In this document: piece by piece, positions 35,642 to 45,055 of the stretch
Numbering within the stretch: the first letter of the stretch is position 1
How the letters are laid out: the number at the start of each line of letters is the position of its first letter
Source of the DNA: JBLMZI01 sp050258755
Lineage (GTDB): Bacteria > Bacillota > Syntrophomonadia > Syntrophomonadales > DTU052
DNA: 64,000 nt
Direction: 5' to 3'
Assembly (NCBI GenBank): GCA_050258755.1
Contig: JBLMZI010000006.1
Location: forward strand, 402,735-466,734
The notes under the pieces: generated by a model
The model's database searches: none
What the model was told of the DNA's origin: nothing
What the model saw: the letters and a program-made list of their open reading frames with translations, nothing else
Program-made: the position numbers and the translations under genes

Positions 35642-37573
35642 TTACAGCCGGCGGGCCAATACAGCCGCCTGATACAAACCGCTTTCGATAGTATGCGGCT
35701 CTCGGGCGTCCCCGATGACATAGGTGATCACGCCGGCCGCCTCCAGGTCCGCAGCCAGTTCCGGTTCGGGCAGAAAACCAAGCGCAAGAACCAGTCGATC
35801 AACTTCTCTTTCGGCCGTTTCTCCGCTCTTGTCTGTAATCTGAGCGATTCCGCCCCGGTATTGCGCAATCCGGCATTCATTCAGGACGACGACGCCCGAA
35901 CGTTTCATGGCGGTGACGAGTTCCTGCCGGTTGACCTGCTGCAGCCCGCTGGCGAGAAACCGGGTCGATTCGACGAGGGTCACCGTATTACCGTTCCGGG
36001 ACAGCCAGAGCGCAGTTTCGCACCCGGTTACCCCGCCGCCGGCCACCAGGAAGCGTTTCCCGGTTTCTGGCGTTTTCCGAAGAAGGTCGATCGCCTGTAC
36101 AACCGAGTCATCACCGGCTTCGTAGAAGTCTGCGGCTTGCGGCCGGGCTCCTGTCGCCACAATAACGGCATCGGCGCCCAATTCCTGTGCCAGTGCGGCC
36201 GTACAACGCGTATTTAGTCGGACCTCGGCCCCGGAAACAGCCAGTTCCCGCTGCAGGTATGCGTTTAATGCCTGAATGCGCTGCTTATCCGGCGGTACCG
36301 CAGCCGCGGCCAGCAATCCGCCCAGTCGATTTGTCGTTTCGGTCAAAACCACCCGGTGACCGCGCCGGCTCAGTTCGGCGGCAGCCGTCATGCCAGCCGG
36401 CCCTCCGCCCGCAACCAGGATCTTTTTCGGGGTCGCGGTAACGGACCCGGTCTCACTGATCCATGTTTCCCGGCCCGCGCGCGGATTCACGGTACAGGCC
36501 AGAGGACGCCCTTTCATTTCGCGTTCAATACAGACATTGCAGGACAGACAGGGACGGATCTGATCCGGCCGTCCGGTCCGGACCTTGTTCACCCAGGCCG
36601 GGTCCGCCAGTATGCCTCTCCCAACCCAGACAAAGTCAGCCTTGCCTTCCGCTATCATCCGGTCGGCCGTATCCGGATTCCGAATCACGCCCCCGGCGAT
36701 AACGGGAACCGCAACCTCTTTCCTGGTCATCTCAGCGAGATAAACACGCCATCCTTCGGTGAAACTAACCGGCTCGATAATGGTCTGGCTGGATTCGTAC
36801 ATGCCGCAGGACACATTCAAGTAGTCCACGCCCGCTTGCTCGAACAGACGGGCGAGTTCTACCCCTTCCTCCGGCTCAAGGCCGCCGGGCACAAAATCGG
36901 CCGCATTGTAGCGAATGCCGACAATCAGTTCCGGAAGCGCCGCCTTAATGCGGCGAATGATTTCAAGCACGATCCGGGCCCGGTTTTGGGTCGATCCGCC
37001 GTATGCATCCTCGCGGATATTAGTAAATGGCGATAAAAACGAGCTTAAGAGATAACCGTGCCCGGCATGCAGTTCCACCCCGTCAAATCCGGCCGCATTG
37101 ACAACGGCCGCCGTCGCGGCAAACTGATCAATCACCTTCTCGATATCATCTAGCGTTGCGGCTTCCGGCATCACCCGCATCGGCTTGCAATAGACGGCCG
37201 AAGGCGCCAGCGGCGGCCGGCCTCCGGTTTCGAAAAGCCCGGTCTGCCGGCCGACATGATAAAGCTGGATCATCGCCCGGGCGCCGCCGGCTTGAACCGC
37301 TTCCGCCAGGCGGGACAGCCCGGATACATATTTGGGATGGTTTCCGATCAAACTGTTGTAGCCGTAACGCCCGCGTTCCGCATCCACGGAGGCCACTTCG
37401 GCAACGACCACTCCCGGACCGGAAAGGGCCCGTTCCCGGTAATACCCCAGCAATTCAGGCGTGACTTCGCCGTGAAGGTTCGCCAACCCGGTACTGATCG
37501 AGGGCATTACGATCCGGTTCTGAATCGTCAGCCGTCCAATCTTCCCCGGCCGCAGCAGATGGTCATAGGTCAT
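35642..37573 (-). CDS. NADH:flavin oxidoreductase, 2,4-dienoyl-CoA reductase type
   Basis: 643 residues. Residues ~1-340 form the FMN TIM barrel (HLLRPGKIGRLTIQNRIV; GFDGVELHAGHGYLLSSFLS). The 4Fe-4S motif follows (RPCLSCNVCIEREM ... CTVNP), then FAD (VAGGGPAGMTAAAELSRRG) and NAD(P) (VAGGGVTGCETALWL) Rossmann domains. This is the FadH/enoate reductase/trimethylamine dehydrogenase architecture. ATG 37573 is chosen at the family N-terminus; GGAGG is 11 nt upstream. Exact enoyl substrate unknown. Confidence 0.9.
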   Translation of the reverse strand: MTYDHLLRPGKIGRLTIQNRIVMPSISTGLANLHGEVTPELLGYYRERALSGPGVVVAEVASVDAERGRYGYNSLIGNHPKYVSGLSRLAEAVQAGGARAMIQLYHVGRQTGLFETGGRPPLAPSAVYCKPMRVMPEAATLDDIEKVIDQFAATAAVVNAAGFDGVELHAGHGYLLSSFLSPFTNIREDAYGGSTQNRARIVLEIIRRIKAALPELIVGIRYNAADFVPGGLEPEEGVELARLFEQAGVDYLNVSCGMYESSQTIIEPVSFTEGWRVYLAEMTRKEVAVPVIAGGVIRNPDTADRMIAEGKADFVWVGRGILADPAWVNKVRTGRPDQIRPCLSCNVCIEREMKGRPLACTVNPRAGRETWISETGSVTATPKKILVAGGGPAGMTAAAELSRRGHRVVLTETTNRLGGLLAAAAVPPDKQRIQALNAYLQRELAVSGAEVRLNTRCTAALAQELGADAVIVATGARPQAADFYEAGDDSVVQAIDLLRKTPETGKRFLVAGGGVTGCETALWLSRNGNTVTLVESTRFLASGLQQVNRQELVTAMKRSGVVVLNECRIAQYRGGIAQITDKSGETAEREVDRLVLALGFLPEPELAADLEAAGVITYVIGDAREPHTIESGLYQAAVLARRL

Positions 37574-37842
37574 TTTCCGATTCGCCTCCCAAAACACGCG
37601 GCACCCCTGCCAAAGAAGCACCGTTCGCTCCACCGTGATTGATCTGTTGTCCCAAGCATCAAATGCCGTCATCAATCATATCCTTTGTACATCCTGTTGA
37701 TTTCGCTTTTAAGAAAAATGATTCCTGCACAAAGAGCCGATCCTTTCAATCGGCTGACCGAACCCGGCGGCGCGTGGCCGGCCCGTTTTTCCTTCCTTAC
37801 ATAATCCTTTTGTGAAGCGGCAGCAAATTCACCAATGATTTT

Positions 37843-37863
37843 TGCCATACGGAATGGCATTCC
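37843..37863. promoter_or_regulatory. Two overlapping inverted repeats upstream of carB
   Basis: TGCCAT-ACGGA-ATGGCA (37843-37859) overlaps GGAATG-G-CATTCC (37851-37863). A TAGAAT box follows at about 37879. Such overlapping palindromes 95 bp before the start codon suggest an operator or an alternative RNA fold. Confidence 0.45.
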
Positions 37864-37956
37864 GATATATGAATATGGTAGAATAATCCCGGTGGACCCG
37901 TGGGCCATCAATTACAGGGCCATTTACTCCCGTAATTATCTTTCTGGAGGGAAAGC

Positions 37957-40900
37957 ATGCCGAAACGCACAGACATTCATCGGATCCTTATTATTGGATC
38001 AGGGCCGATCATTATCGGCCAGGCCTGCGAATTCGATTATTCAGGCACGCAGGCTTGCAAAGCCCTTCGCAAACTGGGCTACGAAATCGTTCTTGTCAAC
38101 TCTAATCCCGCCACCATCATGACCGACCCCGGCATCGCGGATGTCACCTATATCGAACCCCTGAACGTACAAAGCATTACCCGAATCATCGAAAAAGAAC
38201 GGCCTGACGCGGTGCTCCCCAATTTGGGCGGCCAATCAGCCTTAAACCTGTGCTCAGAACTGGGCAAGCAAGGCATCCTGGATAAGAACGGCGTGAAAGT
38301 CATCGGTGTCCAGCTTGATGCGATTGAACGCGGTGAGGACCGGATTACCTTCAAGGAAACCATGACCCGGCTCGGCATTGAGATGCCCAAAAGCATGCCG
38401 GCTTACAGCGTCGAAGAAGCGGAAAGGATCGCCCACGAACTGGGTTATCCGGTCGTTATCCGCCCGGCTTACACCATGGGCGGCACAGGCGGCGGTCTGG
38501 TCTACAATATTGAAGAACTCCGCACCGTGGCCAGCCGCGGTATCTCCGCCAGCCTGGTCGGGCAGATTCTGGTCGAGGAATCGGTTCTGGGCTGGGAAGA
38601 ACTTGAGCTTGAAGTGGTCCGTGACGCGAAAAACCAGATGATCACGGTTTGTTTTATCGAGAATATTGATGCGATGGGCGTCCACACCGGCGATTCGTTC
38701 TGCGCCGCGCCGATGCTGACCATCAGCACCGAACTGCAGCAGCGGCTTCAGAAACATGCGTATGATGTCGTCGAGGCGATTCAGGTGATTGGCGGCACGA
38801 ACGTGCAGTTCGCGCATGACCCGAAAACCGGCCGGGTGGTGATTATCGAAATCAACCCCCGGACATCCCGCTCCTCGGCGCTCGCTTCCAAGGCGACCGG
38901 TTTCCCCATTGCTTTGATCTCTTCAATGCTTGCGGCCGGGCTCACCCTGGACGAAATCCCCTACTGGCGGGATGGAACCCTGGATAAATACACTCCCTCC
39001 GGAGATTATGTTGTTATCAAGTTCGCCCGCTGGGCGTTTGAAAAGTTCCCCGGCTCGGTGGATAAACTCGGAACCCAGATGCGCGCGGTCGGCGAAGTCA
39101 TGAGCATCGGCAAGAATTATAAGGAAGCCTTCCAGAAGTCGATCCGCTCCCTGGAAATCAATCGCTACGGTCTCGGGTTCGCCAAGGATTTCAATGACAA
39201 ATCCCTGGACGAATTGATGGCGATGCTGGCCGAGCCGACCAGCGAGCGGCAGTTCATCCTGTACGAAGCCATTCGCAAAGGCGCCGACATCGAACAGCTT
39301 TACCGGCTCACCTATATCAAACCGTGGTTCCTCCAGCAAATGAAAGAGCTGGTTGATCTTGAGGAAGCGATGTTGAAGCACAAGAACGGCCAGCTGCCGG
39401 ACGAACTGCTGATTCAGGCCAAGAAGGACGGTTTTGCCGATCGTTACTTGGCCCAACTGATGAAACAGCCGGAAAGCGCAATCAGGCAGCGCCGGATCGC
39501 ACTCGGCGTGGTGGAGGGCTGGGAGCCGGTTCCGGTCAGCGGCGTGGAAGACGCGGCCTACTACTTCTCCACCTACAACGCGGCGGATCTGACGACCCGC
39601 ACCGATCAGCCGAAAGTGATGATTCTCGGCGGCGGTCCGAACCGGATCGGGCAGGGCATCGAATTCGACTATTGCTGTGTTCATACTGCGTTTGCCCTGC
39701 GCGATCTCGGATATGAAACCGTCATCGTGAACTGCAACCCTGAGACGGTCTCAACCGACTACGACACCTCGGATAAATTGTACTTTGAACCGCTGACCGT
39801 CGAGGACGTGCTCAGCATTTACGAAAAGGAAAAACCGCTGGGCGTCATCGTTTCCTTCGGCGGCCAGACCCCGCTCAATATCGCCGCGGAATTAGCGGCT
39901 GCCGGCGTCAATATCCTGGGCACCACCCCGGACACGATTGATCTGGCCGAGGACCGCGACCGGTTCCGCAAGATCATGGACCGGCTGAACATTCCGATGC
40001 CGGAATCCGGCATGGCCGTCAATACGGCTGAAGCGGTCGAAATCGCCAACCGGATTGGATACCCGCTGATGGTTCGGCCTTCTTATGTGCTCGGCGGCCG
40101 AGGCATGGAAATTGTGCATGAAGAGCCGGCCCTGCGTCAGTATATGGCGGCAGCGGTCGAGGTAACGCCGGATCGGCCGATCCTGATTGACCGCTTCCTC
40201 AGCAATGCGATTGAAGCGGAAGCCGACGCGATCGCCAACGGAAGTGACGCTTTCGTTCCAACCGTCATGGAGCATATTGAATTGGCCGGCATTCACTCCG
40301 GCGACTCGGCCTGTGTGATTCCGCCGATCAGCATTCCGCCCAAGCATGTGGCAACCATTGTGGAATATACCCGTAAAATCGCGAAAGAGCTCAATGTTAT
40401 CGGCCTGATGAACATGCAGTACGCCATCGCGGACGATAAAGTATATGTGCTGGAAGCCAATCCGCGGGCATCCCGGACTGTGCCTCTGGTCTCCAAGGTC
40501 TGCAACATCCAGATGGCCCGGGTCGCCACCGAAATCATGCTGGCGGCCAATGCAGGCAAACAGTACGATCTCAGCCAGCTGCAAAACAGCACCATCCCGC
40601 ATTTCGGCGTGAAAGAAGCGGTCTTTCCGTTCAATATGTTCCCGGAAGTCGACCCGGTGCTCGGGCCTGAAATGCGCTCCACCGGCGAAGTGCTCGGCAT
40701 GGACGATTCCTTTGGACTGGCTTATTTCAAGGCCCAGGAAGCGACCCAGTCACCGCTGCCCACCAGCGGCACAGTGCTGTTCAGCGTCAATGACCAGGAT
40801 AAACCGGCGGCGCTGGAGATCGCCCGGGAATTCGTGAAAAGTGGGTTTGCCTTGAAAGCCACCGCCGGAACCCACCGGTATCTGGCCGAGCATGGTGTGG

Positions 40901-41169
40901 CGTGCGAACGGGTCAATAAACTGGGCGAAGGCCGCCCGGACATCGTTGACATCATCACCAACAAAGAAGTTCAGTTGGTCATCAACTCCCCATTCGGGAA
41001 ACGCAGCCAGAATGACGACTCCTATCTTCGAAAGGCCGCAATCAAGGCTAAAGTGCCGTATATCACAACCATGGCGGCCGCACTGGCGAGTGCCCGAGGG
41101 ATTGCGGCCTACAAGGAATCAGAACATACCCTGAAATCGCTGCAGGAATACCATCACGATATCGTGTAG
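37957..41169 (+). CDS. carB: Carbamoyl-phosphate synthase large subunit
   Basis: 1070 residues; makes carbamoyl phosphate for pyrimidines and arginine from glutamine-derived ammonia, bicarbonate and two ATP. Two ATP-grasp halves: N-terminal LIIGSGPIIIGQACEFDYSG and second half ILGGGPNRIGQGIEFDYCC, with the MGS-like allosteric domain at the C-terminus (TAGTHRYLAEHGV). GGAGGG precedes ATG 37957. The small subunit gene carA is not adjacent, which is unusual but known in some Bacillota. Full length. Confidence 0.97.
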   Translation: MPKRTDIHRILIIGSGPIIIGQACEFDYSGTQACKALRKLGYEIVLVNSNPATIMTDPGIADVTYIEPLNVQSITRIIEKERPDAVLPNLGGQSALNLCSELGKQGILDKNGVKVIGVQLDAIERGEDRITFKETMTRLGIEMPKSMPAYSVEEAERIAHELGYPVVIRPAYTMGGTGGGLVYNIEELRTVASRGISASLVGQILVEESVLGWEELELEVVRDAKNQMITVCFIENIDAMGVHTGDSFCAAPMLTISTELQQRLQKHAYDVVEAIQVIGGTNVQFAHDPKTGRVVIIEINPRTSRSSALASKATGFPIALISSMLAAGLTLDEIPYWRDGTLDKYTPSGDYVVIKFARWAFEKFPGSVDKLGTQMRAVGEVMSIGKNYKEAFQKSIRSLEINRYGLGFAKDFNDKSLDELMAMLAEPTSERQFILYEAIRKGADIEQLYRLTYIKPWFLQQMKELVDLEEAMLKHKNGQLPDELLIQAKKDGFADRYLAQLMKQPESAIRQRRIALGVVEGWEPVPVSGVEDAAYYFSTYNAADLTTRTDQPKVMILGGGPNRIGQGIEFDYCCVHTAFALRDLGYETVIVNCNPETVSTDYDTSDKLYFEPLTVEDVLSIYEKEKPLGVIVSFGGQTPLNIAAELAAAGVNILGTTPDTIDLAEDRDRFRKIMDRLNIPMPESGMAVNTAEAVEIANRIGYPLMVRPSYVLGGRGMEIVHEEPALRQYMAAAVEVTPDRPILIDRFLSNAIEAEADAIANGSDAFVPTVMEHIELAGIHSGDSACVIPPISIPPKHVATIVEYTRKIAKELNVIGLMNMQYAIADDKVYVLEANPRASRTVPLVSKVCNIQMARVATEIMLAANAGKQYDLSQLQNSTIPHFGVKEAVFPFNMFPEVDPVLGPEMRSTGEVLGMDDSFGLAYFKAQEATQSPLPTSGTVLFSVNDQDKPAALEIAREFVKSGFALKATAGTHRYLAEHGVACERVNKLGEGRPDIVDIITNKEVQLVINSPFGKRSQNDDSYLRKAAIKAKVPYITTMAAALASARGIAAYKESEHTLKSLQEYHHDIV

Positions 41170-41210
41170 TCCCTTTTTCAGCGAGACCGCCTACCCTGGT
41201 GAAAAGGCGA

Positions 41211-41242
41211 GGCCTTCCGGATCAACCGGAAGGCCCGTTTTT
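41211..41242 (+). terminator. Terminator of carB
   Basis: Perfect 10-bp stem GGCCTTCCGG / CCGGAAGGCC, loop ATCAA, followed by CGTTTTTG. Confidence 0.92.
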
Positions 41243-41354
41243 GTTTCCTGGCAGCGGCGGTACCCGGCTTTTCCCATCCTGCCGCTTTACATTTTGCCGA
41301 AGTTATGCCAATGATGCTGTATACTGTTTACCAAACCCTTAGGGAGCTATCCTG

Positions 41355-43748
41355 ATGAAATATCGAATCGAACGACCCACTTCTATGCACGATGCCCTGC
41401 TTTCAGCGCTGGCTGCGTGCCCAAACGTCAACCAGATTCCGGATGACCTTCAGGAAACCATCGGTGCGCTGGCCCGGGACGCGGCCCCGGCCGATCCGTC
41501 AGATCCGAATCCGGCCGATTATTTATGGCTGGCGCTCGAAGCCTATTATGACGATCAGTACACCGAAGCGGTCGGCCTGCTGGAACCCGTTCTAACCGAT
41601 GAAAAACTGGGCGCGCTGGCCTGGCTTTACCGCGGCGCGGCCTTTTTCAATCTTTTCGATACCGGCCAGGCTCTGGCCGCGGTTGAGCGGTCGATTGCGC
41701 TCAACCCGGAGGATACGCGCGCCTGGTTTGAGAAAGGCGTCTATTGTGACGAGCTGGATCAAACCGCGGATGCGCTGGTCGCGTATCAGCATGCCATCCT
41801 GTTGAATCCCCGGTTTGCGGAAGCCTGGCATAGTCTCGGAAATGTCCAGTGCCGCATGCGGCAGTTTGAGGATGCGGTTGTCTCGTACGATCAATCCCTG
41901 ACCTTGAACCCGGCGCAGCCTGAATCCTGGAACAACAAAGGCTGTGCCCTGGCTTCGCTCGGCCGGCAGCACGAGGCGATCGCGGCCTTCGAACAAGCGG
42001 CTGCAGTTCAGCCTGAATACCCGACCGCGTGGAGCAACCTCGGCAACCTGCTGGTCGATATTGGCCGTTTTGACGAAGCCCTGACTTCTTATCGGGAGGC
42101 CGTCCGGCAGAATCCCGCGTATGAGGACGCCTGGATGCATCTCGCCCGGCTGTACTATGATCTGGAACGGTTCGAGGAAGCGCTGGCTGCGGCCCGTGCC
42201 GTGCTGCAGCTGCAGCCGGATCATTACGAAGCCTTGATCTTGGCGGGCCGCTGTCTTCGCGATTTGGAGCGTTTCCCCGAGGCAGCCGAAGTGCTGGATC
42301 ATGCCCTACAAATCAACCCGAACGACTCCGTCGGTTTTTTCTACCGGGCCTGCGTGTTTGCCGCCGAACAACAATGGGATGCCGCCATTGATTGTATTGA
42401 TAACGCCATCCAACTGAACCCGGATGATCCTGTGCACTGGTATGTTCAGGCTTCGATCCTGGAGGATCTGGAGCTGTACGAACCCGCCCTGGCTTCGCTG
42501 GAAACCGCGGTCCGGCTTGATTCCGAAGAATCTGAATACTGGCTGGCGCGCGGGCGGCTGCTATACACCATGCAGCGGTTTGAGGACGCTCTGGTTTCGC
42601 TGAACCAGGCTCTGACCTGCAAACCCGACCTTGCTTTGGCCTGGCACGATAAAGGACTCGTGTTGGACGAACTCGGCCGGTATGAAGAAGCGCTGGCAGC
42701 CTACGAGCGAGCACTGGCCTTGAATCCGGAAAGCGCTTACACGCTCAATAACCAGGGCAAAACGTTGAATGAACTTGGCCGTTATGACGAAGCCCTGGCG
42801 GCCCTTGAACGGGCAATAACGCTTAATCCTGATGCGGTTCTGGCCCGCTACAATCAGGGCAAAACCCTGAGCGAACTCGGCCGTTTCGAAGAGGCTCTGA
42901 CCGCATATAACCAGGCCCTCCAGCTGGATCCATCCGATGCTGATCTTTATTATTTTCAGGGAACCGCGCTTCAGTCCCTGGGGCGAAATGAAGAAGCCAT
43001 GAAAGCCTTCGAACAAATGCGCAATCTGGAACCTGATTACCCGGCCGCCTGGTTCTGTATCGGCAAGCTGCTGGCGGACACCGGACGGCATGAAGAAGCC
43101 CTGTTTCACCTGAACCGGGTCCTGGAACTGGATCCGGACAATGCTTATGTCTGGAACTACAAAGGGATCGCGCTCAATGAGCTGGCGCGCTGGGAAGAGG
43201 CCTTGCCCTGTCTGGATAAAGCCATCGAACACGACCCGGAGTCAGCCGCGGCCTGGTATAACAAAGCCAAAGCGCTGAACGACCTGGAACGATACGAAGC
43301 GGCGCTCCCGATCCACGAAAAGGCTATCGCGCTCGATCCTGACGACCCGCATGCCTGGAATAACTTTGGGAACGCCCTGCGCGCCCTGAAACGTTTGGAG
43401 GAAGCCACAACCGCATATCGGAAGGCGGTGGAGCTCGGCCCGGGATGGCCTTATATTCGCGAAAATATGGGGATTACCCTGTTGGATACCAACCATTTGG
43501 AGGACGCTCAGGCCGTCATCGACCAGATTCTTTCCGCCCATCCGGAGCGGGCGAACGGCTATTATCTTTTGGCCTGTCTGCAAGCCCTGCGCCATGAGCG
43601 GGAAGCCGCTCTGCTCAGCCTGAAAACCGCCCTGTCTCTGGACAGCCAACTGGCTGGCATTGCGGCGGCGGATTCGTTTTTCGAGACCTACCACACCGAT
43701 CCGGAGTTTATTCAATTGGTGAAGCAGCTGCCCGCCGCGAACGGGTAA
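41355..43748 (+). CDS. Large TPR-repeat protein
   Basis: 797 residues, no signal peptide. After about 85 N-terminal residues the protein is some 20 tetratricopeptide repeats of 34 residues, each with the W-x-x-x-G ... Y-x-x-A-x-x-x-x-x-x-A-x-x-x-x-P pattern (for example AWHDKGLVLDELGRYEEALA). Adjacent repeats are similar enough to suggest recent duplication (ELGRYEEAL, ELGRYDEAL, ELGRFEEAL). It is probably a protein-protein scaffold; the partner is unknown. The ATG at 41355 follows GGGAGC. It is followed by three envelope-type genes on the same strand. Confidence 0.92.
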   Translation: MKYRIERPTSMHDALLSALAACPNVNQIPDDLQETIGALARDAAPADPSDPNPADYLWLALEAYYDDQYTEAVGLLEPVLTDEKLGALAWLYRGAAFFNLFDTGQALAAVERSIALNPEDTRAWFEKGVYCDELDQTADALVAYQHAILLNPRFAEAWHSLGNVQCRMRQFEDAVVSYDQSLTLNPAQPESWNNKGCALASLGRQHEAIAAFEQAAAVQPEYPTAWSNLGNLLVDIGRFDEALTSYREAVRQNPAYEDAWMHLARLYYDLERFEEALAAARAVLQLQPDHYEALILAGRCLRDLERFPEAAEVLDHALQINPNDSVGFFYRACVFAAEQQWDAAIDCIDNAIQLNPDDPVHWYVQASILEDLELYEPALASLETAVRLDSEESEYWLARGRLLYTMQRFEDALVSLNQALTCKPDLALAWHDKGLVLDELGRYEEALAAYERALALNPESAYTLNNQGKTLNELGRYDEALAALERAITLNPDAVLARYNQGKTLSELGRFEEALTAYNQALQLDPSDADLYYFQGTALQSLGRNEEAMKAFEQMRNLEPDYPAAWFCIGKLLADTGRHEEALFHLNRVLELDPDNAYVWNYKGIALNELARWEEALPCLDKAIEHDPESAAAWYNKAKALNDLERYEAALPIHEKAIALDPDDPHAWNNFGNALRALKRLEEATTAYRKAVELGPGWPYIRENMGITLLDTNHLEDAQAVIDQILSAHPERANGYYLLACLQALRHEREAALLSLKTALSLDSQLAGIAAADSFFETYHTDPEFIQLVKQLPAANG

Positions 43749-43863
43749 ACCGCTCTCCGCTCCCCAGGATATCTTTTCTTCAAAATTGGACACCCAAAGC
43801 CGAAAGGAATTTTAAGGAAGCCCGGCGAATCAGTCAGCATGAAGAACGATGAAGGGCTTTAGC

Positions 43864-45051
43864 ATGAAGCGATATCGGCTCCTCGCCGCTCTCGGCGGCT
43901 TGATCATGCTTACCCTGCTGGCCGCGCTTGTTTTCCTGCTCCGATCGGCACAGCCAGCTCAGGAATGGACCGGAGCCGCCTGCTTTCAGTCCGGGCACCC
44001 GGCTGGCTCGCGCCTCTTTCTGGTCCAGCGGTCAGGCCGCCAATTCACGCTGGTGGTGCGGGACTATTCTAAAACCCGTACCGGAAAGACGCTCAAGCGC
44101 TTGGCTTTGCCAGCCGCTCCGGTCGCAATGATTTCAGGTTTGTACGGGTCACCTGAGGCGGGACCCAAAGCTGCGATGGCTGTGGTCCTGCCTGACCGGA
44201 TTACAGTGTTTGATCCGGCCGGGCGACAGCTCAAGCAGATTCCGGGGCCCGGTACCGGCCGCGTTTTCATGGATGCGGCCGCTATCGAAACCTCGCCGGT
44301 GGTCGGTTACTTTCCACCGTTCACGCTTGCCGTGCTGACGGCTGAATCCGGCGCCCGGTACGGACGTGACATTCGGCTCATCAACGTGTTTGCCCCACCG
44401 GATTCGCCCGAATGGCGGCAGGATCTGGCCGAATTCAAACCGCATCACATTTTTTCCGGCTTTTTCGATGCCGAACTGCGATCCCAGCTTGGTGTGGTTG
44501 TTTATAAAAAAACCAGATATCACCCGGTGATGGCCGACCGGCCGTTTCTGTATTCCGTGGGCAGGAGCCGCCTGGCCCCGAAATGGCTGGGTTCCCGGCT
44601 ATCGCGCCCCTTTCGCTCGCTATACCCGGCCCGGCTGACCGCAGCGGGCACCGGTGAACTGCTGGCCCTGGAAACCGACCGAACCGGGCGTTTTCTGCTA
44701 CAGGCCTACTGCTGGGATGATTTCGGGTTCGAAGGCATTGCCGCCACACCGGCAAGCCCCAGCCTGCCTACGGTTTTTGTGCTGGACTGGGATGGCGATG
44801 GCCGGGACGAAGTGGTCACCATCCGAGAATCCGCAGGTTCTTTGCGGGCACTGCGGCGTCTGAGCGGCAGCGGGCAGTACATCGAGACAGTGTACCGCCT
44901 GGAACCGGAACACGAACGGTTCCGGGAAATGGACTCCCGAACCCTGGCCGGCCGGCCTTCTGAAATGCTGGCACAGGACCTGGATCAGGACGCAAGAACC
45001 GACCGGATTCAAATCGCAGGGCCCGAACTGCAAATCAAATGGGGGGAATAA
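43864..45051 (+). CDS. Membrane-anchored protein of unknown function with FG-GAP/VCBS-like motif
   Basis: About 395 residues. N-terminal signal anchor (YRLLAALGGLIMLTLLAALV), then a beta-rich extracellular part. Near residue 305 the stretch VFVLDWDGDGRDEVVTI matches the calcium-binding DxDGDGxxD type loop of FG-GAP/VCBS repeats; a second, DLDQDARTDRIQI, lies near the end. ATG 43864 is preferred over 43849 because AAGGG lies 7 nt before it. The stop is 4 bp before the DUF3160 gene, so the two are cotranscribed. Confidence 0.65.
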   Translation: MKRYRLLAALGGLIMLTLLAALVFLLRSAQPAQEWTGAACFQSGHPAGSRLFLVQRSGRQFTLVVRDYSKTRTGKTLKRLALPAAPVAMISGLYGSPEAGPKAAMAVVLPDRITVFDPAGRQLKQIPGPGTGRVFMDAAAIETSPVVGYFPPFTLAVLTAESGARYGRDIRLINVFAPPDSPEWRQDLAEFKPHHIFSGFFDAELRSQLGVVVYKKTRYHPVMADRPFLYSVGRSRLAPKWLGSRLSRPFRSLYPARLTAAGTGELLALETDRTGRFLLQAYCWDDFGFEGIAATPASPSLPTVFVLDWDGDGRDEVVTIRESAGSLRALRRLSGSGQYIETVYRLEPEHERFREMDSRTLAGRPSEMLAQDLDQDARTDRIQIAGPELQIKWGE

Positions 45052-45055
45052 TCGG

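Noticed and set aside
37672..37911. 79-codon minus-strand frame upstream of the dienoyl-CoA-reductase-like gene
   Set aside because: No ribosome site, start lies in the carB promoter region and composition is not protein-like.
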